Origin: an uncultured Collinsella sp.
GTDB lineage: Bacteria; Actinomycetota; Coriobacteriia; Coriobacteriales; Coriobacteriaceae
DNA: 64,000 bases
Assembly (NCBI GenBank): GCA_902493515.1
Contig: CABUPE010000001.1
Coordinates: forward strand, 81,741-145,740
Direction: 5' to 3'
Part shown: positions 7,894 through 15,585 of the stretch, piece after piece
Layout of the letters: every line of letters begins with the position of its first letter
How positions within the stretch are numbered: position 1 is the first letter of the stretch
Translations under genes and position numbers: made by a program
The notes under the pieces: model-generated
What the model was told of the DNA's origin: nothing
The model's input: only the letters and a program-made list of their open reading frames with translations
The model's database searches: none

Positions 7894-9873
7894 ATGACCG
7901 ATAGCATGCAGCAGATGGCGCTCGACACGCTCGGCGCCTATTTTGGCTACACCTCGTTTCGCCCGGGGCAGGACCGCATGGTGGATGCGATTCTTGCAGG
8001 CCGCGATGCGCTGGGTGTTATGCCCACGGGCGCCGGCAAGTCCATTTGCTACCAGGTGCCCGCGCTCATGCTGCCCGGCATCACCTTTGTGGTGAGTCCG
8101 CTGCTGTCGCTTATGGAGGACCAGACCCGTGCGTTGCTCGCGGCGGGTGCGCGACCTAGCTATCTCAACTCCAGCCTTACCCCGGCCCAGCAAAACACCG
8201 TGCTCAAGCGGGCGCGCGAGGGCCGCTACCAGCTTATGTACGTGGCGCCCGAGCGCCTGCTCGAGCCGCGCTTTTTAGCTTTTGCGCAGGAGGCCGCGGC
8301 GGACGGCGGCATCGGCGTGCCGCTCGTGGCCATTGACGAGGCCCACTGCGTGAGCCAATGGGGCCAGGATTTCCGCCCCGCCTATCTGCAGATTCGCGAG
8401 TTCATCGATTCCCTGCCGCAGCGCCCTATCGTGGCGGCCTTTACCGCTACGGCGACCGAGCGCGTGCGTGCGGACATTCAGCAGATGCTCGGACTGCAAA
8501 ACCCCGCGACCGTGGTGACGGGCTTCGATCGCAAGAACCTCTACTTTGGCTGCGAGGAGATGGGCGACAAGGCCAAGGCCGCGTGGGTGCGCGACTATGT
8601 GATCGCGCATTCGAGCGAGAGCGGCATCGTGTATTGCTCGACCCGCAAGACGGTCGATGCGCTGGCCGCGGAGCTTGCCGAGGCACTGGGCCCCAGCGGC
8701 ATTCGTGTGGGGCGCTACCATGCCGGCATGGGCAACGACGCCCGCCGCCAGAGCCAGCGTGCCTTTATCGACGACGACATCCAGGTGATGGTTGCCACCA
8801 ACGCCTTTGGCATGGGCATCGACAAGCCCAACGTGCGTTACGTGATTCACAACAACGTGCCCGAGAGCATCGAGGCCTACTACCAAGAGGCGGGTCGCGC
8901 CGGCCGAGATGGCGACCCGGCCAGCTGCCATCTGCTGTGGAACGGTAACGATTTCCGCATGCGGCGCTTTTTGATCGACCGCGGCGATGCGGCCGACGAG
9001 GCGCTTGACGACGAGCAGCGCGCGTGGGCGCTCCAGAACCGTTATCGCCTGCTCAGCCAGATGGAGGGCTACTGCAATACCACCGGCTGCCTGCGCGAAT
9101 ACATGCTGCGCTACTTTGGCGACGAAGCCGCGGCCGAGCATGCGGTTGCGGCTGCTGCGGGCGGCACCACAGACGACGCCGAGGGCTGCGGCAACTGTAG
9201 CAACTGCCTCACGCAGTTCGAGGTCGAGGACGTCACCGATATGGCCCGCGCCGCCGTGCGCTATGTGGCCACGCGCCCCATGCGCTTTGGCAAATCGCTG
9301 GTCGCCGACGTGCTCCATGGCGGCAACACCGAGCGCATTCGCCAGATGCATCTGGACGAGGACCGCGGCTACGGTGAGCTGTCGAGCGAATCGGTCGGGC
9401 GCATCAAGGACATCATCGGCCAGCTGTGCGGCCGCGGTTATCTGGCCACCTCGCAGGGGCAGTACCCGGTCGTGGGACTGGGTCCGCGTGCCGGCGAGGT
9501 CGAGGACGAGGCGTTCGCCTTTACCGTTAAGCGTCGCGCGTCCAAGCGCAAGGCCTCGGCCCGCGCCCGCCGCGCCGTCGATCTGCTGCGCGAGGAGGCC
9601 GAGCTGGATCAGCGCCCGCGCGTTGGCGACGATACCGAGCTGTTCGAGCGCCTGCGTGCCCTCCGCAAGGAGATCTCGACCGAGCTGGAGATGGCGCCGT
9701 ATATGGTCTTTTCCGACAAGGCCCTGCGCGGCCTGTGCCGCCTGCGTCCGCAGACGCGCGAGGAGCTGATCCAGGTCAACGGCATTGGCGAGAAAAAAGC
9801 CGACGCCTTTGGCGAGCAGTTTATGGCGGCGATTGAAGAATTTGAGTCCGAGCATGCGCGGGATGGAGCGTAA
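7894..9873 (+). CDS. recQ: ATP-dependent DNA helicase RecQ
   Basis: 3'-5' DNA helicase of 659 residues acting in recombination and fork repair. The helicase core has Walker A MPTGAGKS (Lys49), the DEAH box at 148-151 and the RecQ signature CVSQWGQDFRPAY after it. QEAGRAGRDG is motif VI. The RQC zinc site includes CGNCSNC near residue 430. An HRDC domain ends the protein, with LIQVNGIGEKKADAFG. TATAAT at 7857-7862 may be its -10 box. The stop is 2 nt before the next start, so the second GntR gene is probably co-transcribed; no functional link is evident. Confidence 0.96.
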   Translation: MTDSMQQMALDTLGAYFGYTSFRPGQDRMVDAILAGRDALGVMPTGAGKSICYQVPALMLPGITFVVSPLLSLMEDQTRALLAAGARPSYLNSSLTPAQQNTVLKRAREGRYQLMYVAPERLLEPRFLAFAQEAAADGGIGVPLVAIDEAHCVSQWGQDFRPAYLQIREFIDSLPQRPIVAAFTATATERVRADIQQMLGLQNPATVVTGFDRKNLYFGCEEMGDKAKAAWVRDYVIAHSSESGIVYCSTRKTVDALAAELAEALGPSGIRVGRYHAGMGNDARRQSQRAFIDDDIQVMVATNAFGMGIDKPNVRYVIHNNVPESIEAYYQEAGRAGRDGDPASCHLLWNGNDFRMRRFLIDRGDAADEALDDEQRAWALQNRYRLLSQMEGYCNTTGCLREYMLRYFGDEAAAEHAVAAAAGGTTDDAEGCGNCSNCLTQFEVEDVTDMARAAVRYVATRPMRFGKSLVADVLHGGNTERIRQMHLDEDRGYGELSSESVGRIKDIIGQLCGRGYLATSQGQYPVVGLGPRAGEVEDEAFAFTVKRRASKRKASARARRAVDLLREEAELDQRPRVGDDTELFERLRALRKEISTELEMAPYMVFSDKALRGLCRLRPQTREELIQVNGIGEKKADAFGEQFMAAIEEFESEHARDGA

Positions 9874-9875
9874 CG

Positions 9876-10631
9876 ATGGCATTCGACGATAAAACCGACC
9901 GCACTGACGTGCCCGCCGTGCCGCTGTACCAACAGGTCATGGATGACCTAAAGGGCGAGATCGCGCGCGGTGTGTACCCCGCCGGCTCGCGCATTCCTTC
10001 CGAGATGGAGCTCGTGAAGTACTACGGCGTGGGACGCATCACCGTGCGCCGCGCCATCGAGGAGCTGTCGCGCGCGGGGTATCTCAACCGCCAGCAGGGG
10101 AGGGGCACGTTTGTGTGCGCGCCCAAGCTCAAGCGCAAGATTGTCCAGAAGGGTGACGTTCAGAGCTTTTCCGAGGGTTGCGCTGCCAACGACATGGTGG
10201 CCGGAGCACGTCTGGTGTCACGCACGGTGGTTGCGGCGACGCGCGAGGACGCGGCGTTTTTTGGGGTGGAACCCGGCTGCGAGCTCATCGTTGTCGAGCG
10301 CGTGCGCACGGCAGACGGCGTGCCCGTCATGCTCGAGAACAACGCCTTCGTGCTGGCCGACCATCCCTATCTGCAGACGCTTGCCGACAAGGACCTCACG
10401 GACAATTCCATCTTTGCGCTCGTTGCCGAGCATTCGGGCCGCGCGCCGCTCAAATCCGACCCCTGCACCGTGGAGATTGCGCTTGCCGATGCTCAGGCAG
10501 CCCCGCTGCTGGAGGTGCCGGTCGGCGAGCCGCTCTTCTATATGGAGGCGTACTTTACCGATGCGGACGAGCGGCCCTTGCTGCTCGGACGCCAAAAGAT
10601 CGTGGGCTCGCGCTACGTGTTCGACATCTAA
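9876..10631 (+). CDS. GntR/HutC-family regulator with UTRA domain (2)
   Basis: Regulator of 251 residues. The winged helix spans about residues 18-85 (RIPSEMELVKYYGVGRITVR, QQGRGTFV) and a UTRA domain about 105-248 (VERVRTADGVPVMLENNAF). It is clearly related to the regulator at 6853-7572. It starts 2 nt after recQ, so translation may be coupled. The second SIS deglycase follows after 144 nt that hold two tandem decamer pairs flanking a promoter. This placement suggests that it controls the deglycase in response to a sugar-amine phosphate. Confidence 0.92.
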   Translation: MAFDDKTDRTDVPAVPLYQQVMDDLKGEIARGVYPAGSRIPSEMELVKYYGVGRITVRRAIEELSRAGYLNRQQGRGTFVCAPKLKRKIVQKGDVQSFSEGCAANDMVAGARLVSRTVVAATREDAAFFGVEPGCELIVVERVRTADGVPVMLENNAFVLADHPYLQTLADKDLTDNSIFALVAEHSGRAPLKSDPCTVEIALADAQAAPLLEVPVGEPLFYMEAYFTDADERPLLLGRQKIVGSRYVFDI

Positions 10632-10640
10632 CGTCCATAG

Positions 10641-10722
10641 ATAGAACAACATAGAACAAGTTTGGTGAAATGACTTCACGAGCGTCGTCGTGCGTGCTAT
10701 AAATAGGACAACATAGAACGAC
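10641..10722 (+). promoter_or_regulatory. Promoter flanked by two tandem decamer pairs
   Basis: ATAGAACAAC then ATAGAACAAG lie at 10641-10660; ATAGGACAAC then ATAGAACGAC at 10703-10722, 62 nt further on. Between them are TTCACG (10675-10680), a 17-nt spacer and TATAAA (10698-10703), a good sigma-70 promoter for the deglycase. The repeats bracket it as operator pairs would; the preceding GntR protein is the natural candidate to bind them. Confidence 0.6.
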
Positions 10723-10775
10723 CGCAGGTACGAGCTGTCGTCGTTCAAAACCGCCACACAAGGAGGAGCATCACC

Positions 10776-11744
10776 GTGAACGCACGCGATCTGGTTCAGG
10801 AAATTATCGAGCGCAAGGGCAAGATTGAGAACGTCTTTTGGATCGCCTGCGGCGGTTCGATGATCGACCTGATGCCGGCCAACGAGCTGCTCAAGCGCGA
10901 GGCCACCACGTTTGCCTCGACGGTCTACACGGCGCGCGAGTTTTGCCTGATGGCTCCCAAGAGTCTTGGCGAGAAATCACTCGTCATCGCCTGCAGCCAC
11001 AGCGGCAATACGCAGGAGGTCGTCGACGGTTGCGAGATGGCGCTGGCAGCCGGCGCCGAGGTCGTGGCCATGACCGACTGCGAGGGCTCCAAGATTGATA
11101 ACGGCAAGTGGACCACCTGGGTCTATCCGTGGGGCGAAGGCGTGCCGCAGGCCGAGGTTCCGCAAGGCATCGGCGTCCTGATGGCTGCCGAGCTGCTCGA
11201 CCAGCAGGAGGGTTACGAGGCACTCGCCGACATGTACGCCGGCCTTAAGCAGATGGATGCGCTGTTGCCCGCTGCCCGTGAGAAGGTCAACGCCGAGCTG
11301 GGCGATCGCTTTGCCGAGCTCTGCCAGCAGCATAAGTTCTTCTATATCCTGGGTTCCGGCCCCAACTTTAGCCAGACCTACGCCATGGCGATTTGCTCGC
11401 TTATGGAGATGCAGTGGCAGCACTGCTGCTACATCCACTCCGGCGAGTATTTCCACGGTCCTTTCGAGGCTACCGAGTCCGGCGTGTTCTACTTTGTGCA
11501 GCTCGGATCGGGCGAGTGCCGCCCCATGGAGGAGCGCGCGCTGGCGTTCCTCAACACGCACACCGATACGGTTATGGTGCTCGATGCACTCGAGTACGGC
11601 GTGGGCGAGGTGCCCGCCAGCGTGCGTTCGTACCTGGAGCCGATATTCTTCTACAACATGAGCTGCGAGCTGCGCGCCGCCCGCGGAAAGGTGTTCGACC
11701 ACAGCCCTGAGATTCGTCGCTACATGGGCATCGAGCAGTACTAG
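10776..11744 (+). CDS. Second SIS-domain sugar-amine 6-phosphate deglycase
   Basis: Protein of 322 residues with a GTG start behind AAGGAGGAG. It has two SIS domains (about 15-145 and 180-315) and the phosphosugar loop ACSHSGNTQE (about 72-81). Glu211 and His227, again 16 apart within EMQW and EYFHGPFE, match the FraB catalytic pair. It is a distant paralogue of the protein at 3498-4481. The Salmonella gfr operon likewise has two deglycases, one for glucoselysine and one for fructoselysine phosphate. I infer a similar split here, but which is which cannot be told. Confidence 0.85.
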   Translation: MNARDLVQEIIERKGKIENVFWIACGGSMIDLMPANELLKREATTFASTVYTAREFCLMAPKSLGEKSLVIACSHSGNTQEVVDGCEMALAAGAEVVAMTDCEGSKIDNGKWTTWVYPWGEGVPQAEVPQGIGVLMAAELLDQQEGYEALADMYAGLKQMDALLPAAREKVNAELGDRFAELCQQHKFFYILGSGPNFSQTYAMAICSLMEMQWQHCCYIHSGEYFHGPFEATESGVFYFVQLGSGECRPMEERALAFLNTHTDTVMVLDALEYGVGEVPASVRSYLEPIFFYNMSCELRAARGKVFDHSPEIRRYMGIEQY

Positions 11745-11795
11745 GTAACGGGAAAAGCATTCACCTTCGATTCGCAAGTGAATAGCGTGCGTAAA

Positions 11796-11833
11796 AAGCG
11801 GGCCGCGCCGGGGATTTCCGGCGCGGCCCGCTT
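11796..11833 (-). terminator. Bidirectional terminator
   Basis: AAGCGGGCCGCGCCGG (11796-11811) and CCGGCGCGGCCCGCTT (11818-11833) form a perfect 16-bp stem with a 6-nt loop. The A-run before it gives a T-run on the minus strand, so it mainly serves the dehydrogenase gene. It also ends the deglycase transcript. Confidence 0.9.
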
Positions 11834-11875
11834 GGTATTGCGCTTAGATTCGCGAGGTGTCGCGGCAACCGACGC

Positions 11876-12853
11876 TTACTTGGCGTCGTAGGCCTCGGCA
11901 TCCCACCAGTCGAGCTGGGCGATGTTGTCGCGAATGTGCTGGCAGCTCTTGTGGAAGCCCTCGAGCTCGTGCTCGGACAGGTCGAGCGTGTAGACCTCCT
12001 CGACGCCCTCGGCGCCGATCACGCACGGCAGGGAGGTAAAGATACCCTCCTCGCCATAATGGCCGGTCATGAGCGTGGATGCCGAAAGCACGGCGTGCTC
12101 GTTGTGCAGCACGGCGGCGCAGACGCGCGCGGCGGAGTTGGCGACGGCGTACTCGGTGCACTGCTTGCCCTGGTAGGTCACATAGCCGCCCTTGCGTGCA
12201 AGCTCCTCGATCTCCATGTGGTCGAAGGCGTACTTGTCGGGGTTCTCGGCCTGAAGTTCGTTGAGGCTCTTACCGGCGATGGTTGCGGCTTTAAAGGCGG
12301 CAAGCTGGCTAAAACCGTGCTCGCCGATCATGTAGGCGTCGATGGACTTGGGGCTCACGCCGACCTTCTTGGAGATCTCGGTGCGAAGGCGGGCGGAGTC
12401 CAGGCCGCAGCCCGAGCCGATGATCTTCTTGGGATCATAGCCGGTCAGGTGCCACAGCTCGGTGCACACGACGTCGCAGGGGTTGGAGATGCTCACGAAG
12501 ATGCCGTCAAAGCCGGCGTCGACGATGCGCTTGGCAAAGGTGCGGGCGGCGTCGGTGGTAAAGAACAGCTCGCCGTCGCGGTTGCCGGCGGCCAGCGCGA
12601 CCTTGCCGGCGGCGTTGACGATGACGTCGCAGCAGGCAAGCTCCTCGTAGTGGTCGTAGCAGTTGACGATCTTGGTGTTGTACGGGACAAACGAAAGGGA
12701 GTCGCGCAGGTCCTGGACCTCGGACGTCACCTTGGCCTCGTTGATATCGCACAGGTACAGCTCATCGGCAATGCCCTGCATGAGCAGACTGTTGGCAACA
12801 TGTGCTCCTACGTGGCCCTGGCCGACCACACCGATCTTACGCGTCTGGTACAT
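11876..12853 (-). CDS. L-lactate / L-2-hydroxyisocaproate dehydrogenase family
   Basis: NAD-dependent oxidoreductase of 325 residues interconverting a 2-oxoacid and an L-2-hydroxyacid. The Rossmann motif GVVGQGHVGAHVA is at the N-terminus; the catalytic histidine sits in GEHG (about residue 180). The substrate-specificity loop NAAGKVALAAGNRDGE is longer than in classic LDH and is more like hydroxyisocaproate dehydrogenase, so pyruvate may not be the only substrate. The start MYQTRK at 12853 follows GAAAGGA; an upstream extension of 31 codons has no site. It is monocistronic, with a strong terminator. Confidence 0.85.
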   Translation of the reverse strand: MYQTRKIGVVGQGHVGAHVANSLLMQGIADELYLCDINEAKVTSEVQDLRDSLSFVPYNTKIVNCYDHYEELACCDVIVNAAGKVALAAGNRDGELFFTTDAARTFAKRIVDAGFDGIFVSISNPCDVVCTELWHLTGYDPKKIIGSGCGLDSARLRTEISKKVGVSPKSIDAYMIGEHGFSQLAAFKAATIAGKSLNELQAENPDKYAFDHMEIEELARKGGYVTYQGKQCTEYAVANSAARVCAAVLHNEHAVLSASTLMTGHYGEEGIFTSLPCVIGAEGVEEVYTLDLSEHELEGFHKSCQHIRDNIAQLDWWDAEAYDAK

Positions 12854-13063
12854 ATATGTATCCTTTCGGCCGAGTTTTTCGCGTCGAACCATTGTAGCGT
12901 CCTGCTGCCACTTTGCTAGGCTAAAGCGCCGTAGATTTTTGGACATGCCTTAATCTCTACTTTTGGAGTGATCTGGGCCGCTGACGGCATCGCTGGGCGA
13001 TGTGCTCGCGCGGATGGGGCCGGTCGTTGTACCATAGCTGCAACTGACTCGTAAGGAGCATCC

Positions 13064-13990
13064 ATGCCCATTCGCATTCCCGACGCCCTCCCTGCCGCCG
13101 CGCAGCTCGAGAGCGAGAACATCTTTGTCATGACCGAGTACCGCGCGCTGCACCAGGACATCCGTCCGCTGCGCGTGCTCATCCTCAACCTCATGCCCAC
13201 CAAGATCGCTACCGAGACGCAGATCATGCGCAAGCTCTCCAACACGCCGCTGCAGGTGGAGGTGGACCTGCTGCGCACGAAAACGCACGAGGCCACGCAC
13301 GTGAGCGCCGGCCACCTGGAGACGTTCTACCGCACGTTCGACGACATCCGCGACATCCACTACGATGGCCTGATCATCACGGGCGCGCCGGTGGAGCAGA
13401 TGCCGTTCGAGGAGGTCGACTACTGGCCCGAGCTCTGCCAGATCATGGATTGGTCCACCACGCACGTGCACTCTACGCTGCACATTTGTTGGGGCGCGCA
13501 GGCCGGCCTGTACCATCATTACGGCATCCAGAAGTACGACCTGCCGGCAAAGGCGAGCGGCGTGTTCGAGCATTATCTGGTGAAGCCGCAAAGCCCGCTG
13601 GTCCGCGGCTTTGACGACCGCTTCTATGCCGTACATTCGCGCAACACCGACGTGCGCCGCGAGGACGTGGAGGCCGAGCCGCAGCTTGAGGTCGTGGCCG
13701 TGTCCGACGAGGTGGGCCTGTACATCGTCAAGTCGACCGACAGCCGTCGCTTCTTTGTCTTTGGTCACCCCGAGTACGATACCGACACGCTGCGCCTGGA
13801 GTACGAGCGCGACGTGAAGCGCGGCCTCAACCCTCAGGTGCCGGCGCATTACTTCCCGGGCGACGACCCCTCCGCCGATCCGCGCAACGTCTGGCGCAGC
13901 CAAGCTCAGCTGTTCTACACCAACTGGCTCAACTACTACGTCTACCAGACCACGCCCTACGACCTGGCCCGCGCCGGCGAGGAGCACTAG
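13064..13990 (+). CDS. metA: Homoserine O-acetyltransferase (MetA family)
   Basis: Protein of 308 residues catalysing acylation of homoserine, the committed step of methionine synthesis. It aligns in register with the E. coli enzyme. Cys142 (HICWGAQ) is the acyl-enzyme nucleophile, and His235 and Glu237 lie in FGHPEYD. Residue 111 is Glu (GAPVEQM). Published work on this family ties Glu111 to acetyl-CoA use and Gly to succinyl-CoA use, so acetyl transfer is expected. The ribosome site is AAGGAG. TACCAT (13030-13035) may be a -10 box. No SAM or other methionine riboswitch is visible in the short leader. Confidence 0.93.
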   Translation: MPIRIPDALPAAAQLESENIFVMTEYRALHQDIRPLRVLILNLMPTKIATETQIMRKLSNTPLQVEVDLLRTKTHEATHVSAGHLETFYRTFDDIRDIHYDGLIITGAPVEQMPFEEVDYWPELCQIMDWSTTHVHSTLHICWGAQAGLYHHYGIQKYDLPAKASGVFEHYLVKPQSPLVRGFDDRFYAVHSRNTDVRREDVEAEPQLEVVAVSDEVGLYIVKSTDSRRFFVFGHPEYDTDTLRLEYERDVKRGLNPQVPAHYFPGDDPSADPRNVWRSQAQLFYTNWLNYYVYQTTPYDLARAGEEH

Positions 13991-14032
13991 GCTGCGATGG
14001 TACTGCTGTAGCCGTGGCTGATATGGCGGCGA

Positions 14033-14629
14033 TTAGGCGCTGATGATGTGGGGTAGCGGCAGGTCGTGAGCGTCGGTGGGAACGCGGTCGACACGCTGCT
14101 CGTCAAAGGCGATGCCGATGATTTGGCATGCGGGCGAGAGCATGGGCAGGTAGCGGTCGTAGCAACCGCCGCCGTAGCCCAGGCGCGCGCCGGTTTGGTC
14201 GAAGGCCACGAGCGGCACGACGATCATGTCGAGAGCTTCGGCAGGCACGATAGGGAAGTGGTTGCTGTCGATGTCCGTGGCCGCAAAGGCCCGCGTAGGG
14301 TGGGCGATAAACGGAGCCGCGGACGCATCGTCGGCGGCAACTGCCCGCATACACATGCGCTGGCCACAAGCTGCGGCATCAATTGCCGAGAGCATGCACG
14401 GATAGGCTACGCGCCAGCCGCGCACGGCGGCCGCAGCGGCAAACGCGGCAGGGTCTGCCTCGGAACCCATCGCGGCATAGACGGCAACGGTGCGCGGCGC
14501 CGCGGCATCCAAGCGGCCCAGCAGCTCAACCAGCCGCGCACAGATATCAGCAGACTTCGCCGCCCGTACATCCAAATCGAGATCGTCGCGCCGAGCAATC
14601 ATTGCCCGCCGCAACTCAGCCTTGTCCAT
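14033..14629 (-). CDS. 5-formyltetrahydrofolate cyclo-ligase
   Basis: Protein of 198 residues converting 5-formyl-THF to 5,10-methenyl-THF with ATP. The N-terminal KAELRRAMIARRDDL is the usual family opening; the C-terminal LGYGGGCYDRYL is the nucleotide and folate signature. The start at 14629 (MDKAEL) is chosen because AGAGGAGG lies just upstream; the longer reading would begin inside the family A repeat. That repeat's hairpin ends directly in front of the ribosome site. Confidence 0.92.
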   Translation of the reverse strand: MDKAELRRAMIARRDDLDLDVRAAKSADICARLVELLGRLDAAAPRTVAVYAAMGSEADPAAFAAAAAVRGWRVAYPCMLSAIDAAACGQRMCMRAVAADDASAAPFIAHPTRAFAATDIDSNHFPIVPAEALDMIVVPLVAFDQTGARLGYGGGCYDRYLPMLSPACQIIGIAFDEQRVDRVPTDAHDLPLPHIISA

Positions 14630-14646
14630 CCCAGCCTCCTCTAGCA

Positions 14647-14693
14647 AACCTGCCAAAAAGGGACAGGTTTATTTTGTCGGGTTTTATCTGGGC
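14647..14693 (-). repeat. Dispersed palindromic repeat, family A, copy 3
   Basis: Read on the minus strand it begins GCCCAGATAAAACCCG and ends TTTTTGGCAGGTT, matching copies at 4582-4626 and 6716-6760. It lies 18 nt upstream of the cyclo-ligase start codon and directly after the hairpin at 14698-14738, the same order as in copies 1 and 2. Confidence 0.85.
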
Positions 14694-14697
14694 AAAC

Positions 14698-14738
14698 GTC
14701 GAAGCCGCCACAAAGGCGCCCTGTGTGGCGGCTTCGAC
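14698..14738 (-). terminator. Terminator of hicAB
   Basis: GTCGAAGCCGCCACA (14698-14712) and TGTGGCGGCTTCGAC (14724-14738) form a perfect 15-bp stem. It lies 12 nt beyond the hicB stop and before repeat copy 3. Confidence 0.8.
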
Positions 14739-14750
14739 TCGACGTTGGCT

Positions 14751-15080
14751 TCACAGCGCCGCAGCGATCGCTTCAGTCACAAACTTATTGAGTGACTCAC
14801 CCTTCTTTGCCGCTGCCAGCGCTGCTTGCTTGTGGAGCTCAGAGCCCGTTCTTACGTTGAACGAGCCCTTAAAAGCCCGCTCGGGTTCCTTGCCCTTCTC
14901 GGCGCAAAACTCAAGGTAATCGTCGACGGCGTCGTGGAAGCATTGCTCCACTTCTTCAGCCGTGGAGCCTTCAAATACGATTGCGTCCCTAATGCCGGCG
15001 ACCATACCTGTTAGCACATGCTGTTCGGCATTGAACTCGACCGGGGCGAAATAACCTTTGTATGCCAAAACGTTACTCAT
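14751..15080 (-). CDS. hicB: HicB-family antitoxin
   Basis: Antitoxin of 109 residues. An N-terminal HicB partial RNase-H-like domain has YKGYFAPVEFNAEQ and FEGSTAEEVEQCFHDAVDDYLEFC. A C-terminal ribbon-helix-helix or HicB-type region follows, FNVRTGSELHKQAALAAAKK. It neutralises HicA and likely represses the operon. The start at 15080 follows GGAGG; the hicA stop overlaps it by 8 nt, so translation is coupled. Order (toxin then antitoxin) is the usual hicAB order. Confidence 0.9.
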   Translation of the reverse strand: MSNVLAYKGYFAPVEFNAEQHVLTGMVAGIRDAIVFEGSTAEEVEQCFHDAVDDYLEFCAEKGKEPERAFKGSFNVRTGSELHKQAALAAAKKGESLNKFVTEAIAAAL

Positions 15081-15336
15081 GACTACCTCCGACATCTTGC
15101 AGAAAGCGAACGATGTTTCGAATGGTCCCCGCTGTCAATTCGTCAGATGGATGAGGCGCGTGCATTACGAACATCCTGCCATCTGATGGCCTGTAGAAGC
15201 GAACGCGCGATCCGGATGTCTTGCCTTTGCTGTCCATTTCAAAGCCATATGAAGCCATGACTTTTAAAAAATCCGCATACCGATAAGTTGAAGGGCAGCT
15301 AAACAGTTGGGCGATGAGTTTATCGGATCGAGTCAT
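15073..15336 (-). CDS. hicA: HicA-family toxin
   Basis: Toxin of 87 residues, longer than the shortest HicA proteins but with the same core. It is an mRNA interferase with a double-stranded-RNA-binding-like fold. The catalytic histidine region is FVMHAPHPSDELTAGTIRNI near residue 57, in place of the usual H-x-P-H-P pattern. The N-terminal part SYGFEMDSKGKTSGSRVRFY matches the family's GS-H strand region except that the usual histidine is replaced, which is worth noting. It forms an operon with hicB. Confidence 0.88.
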   Translation of the reverse strand: MTRSDKLIAQLFSCPSTYRYADFLKVMASYGFEMDSKGKTSGSRVRFYRPSDGRMFVMHAPHPSDELTAGTIRNIVRFLQDVGGSHE

Positions 15337-15350
15337 CCCGCCTCACATTC

Positions 15351-15425
15351 TGCAACTATATTCTAGTTGCAATTTCAGGTCGTTGCAAGCACCTCTACTA
15401 TAGAACATGTGTGCGTATAGAACAA
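15351..15425 (-). promoter_or_regulatory. hicAB promoter and probable HicB operator
   Basis: On the minus strand, TTGTTC (15425-15420), a 17-nt spacer and TATAGT (15402-15397) form a good promoter. Between it and hicA lies the perfect inverted repeat TGCAACTA/TAGTTGCA (15351-15358 and 15364-15371), with a further TTGCAA at about 15383. HicB antitoxins autoregulate, so this is the likely operator. Confidence 0.7.
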
Positions 15426-15504
15426 GTGTTCGAATCACCACTGAGAATGGGGACAGGCATCTTTGTGGTGGTCTGTGCTGTGGAGTGGGCGTCTGCGGCA
15501 GTTC

Positions 15505-15561
15505 GTCTCGATCTGTAACAGTAACTCGGCAAAATTGGACCTAGATGTTACAGATTGAGAC
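15505..15561 (+). repeat. Palindromic repeat unit 1 of an inverted pair
   Basis: Arms are GTCTCGATCTGTAACA (15505-15520) and TGTTACAGATTGAGAC (15546-15561), with a loop containing GGCAAAATTGG. Unit 2 lies at 15586-15642 in the opposite orientation. Confidence 0.8.
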
Positions 15562-15585
15562 AAAGGGCCGGCGTCATCCGGAAAC

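Noticed and set aside
12947..13063. A SAM or other riboswitch before metA.
   Set aside because: The leader is short and no SAM-I or related core motif can be found.
15399..15424. Two TATAGAACA words near hicAB as copies of the decamer operator at 10641.
   Set aside because: They coincide with the -10 and -35 boxes of the hicAB promoter read on the minus strand and are 17 nt apart, not in tandem; chance similarity is the simpler view.
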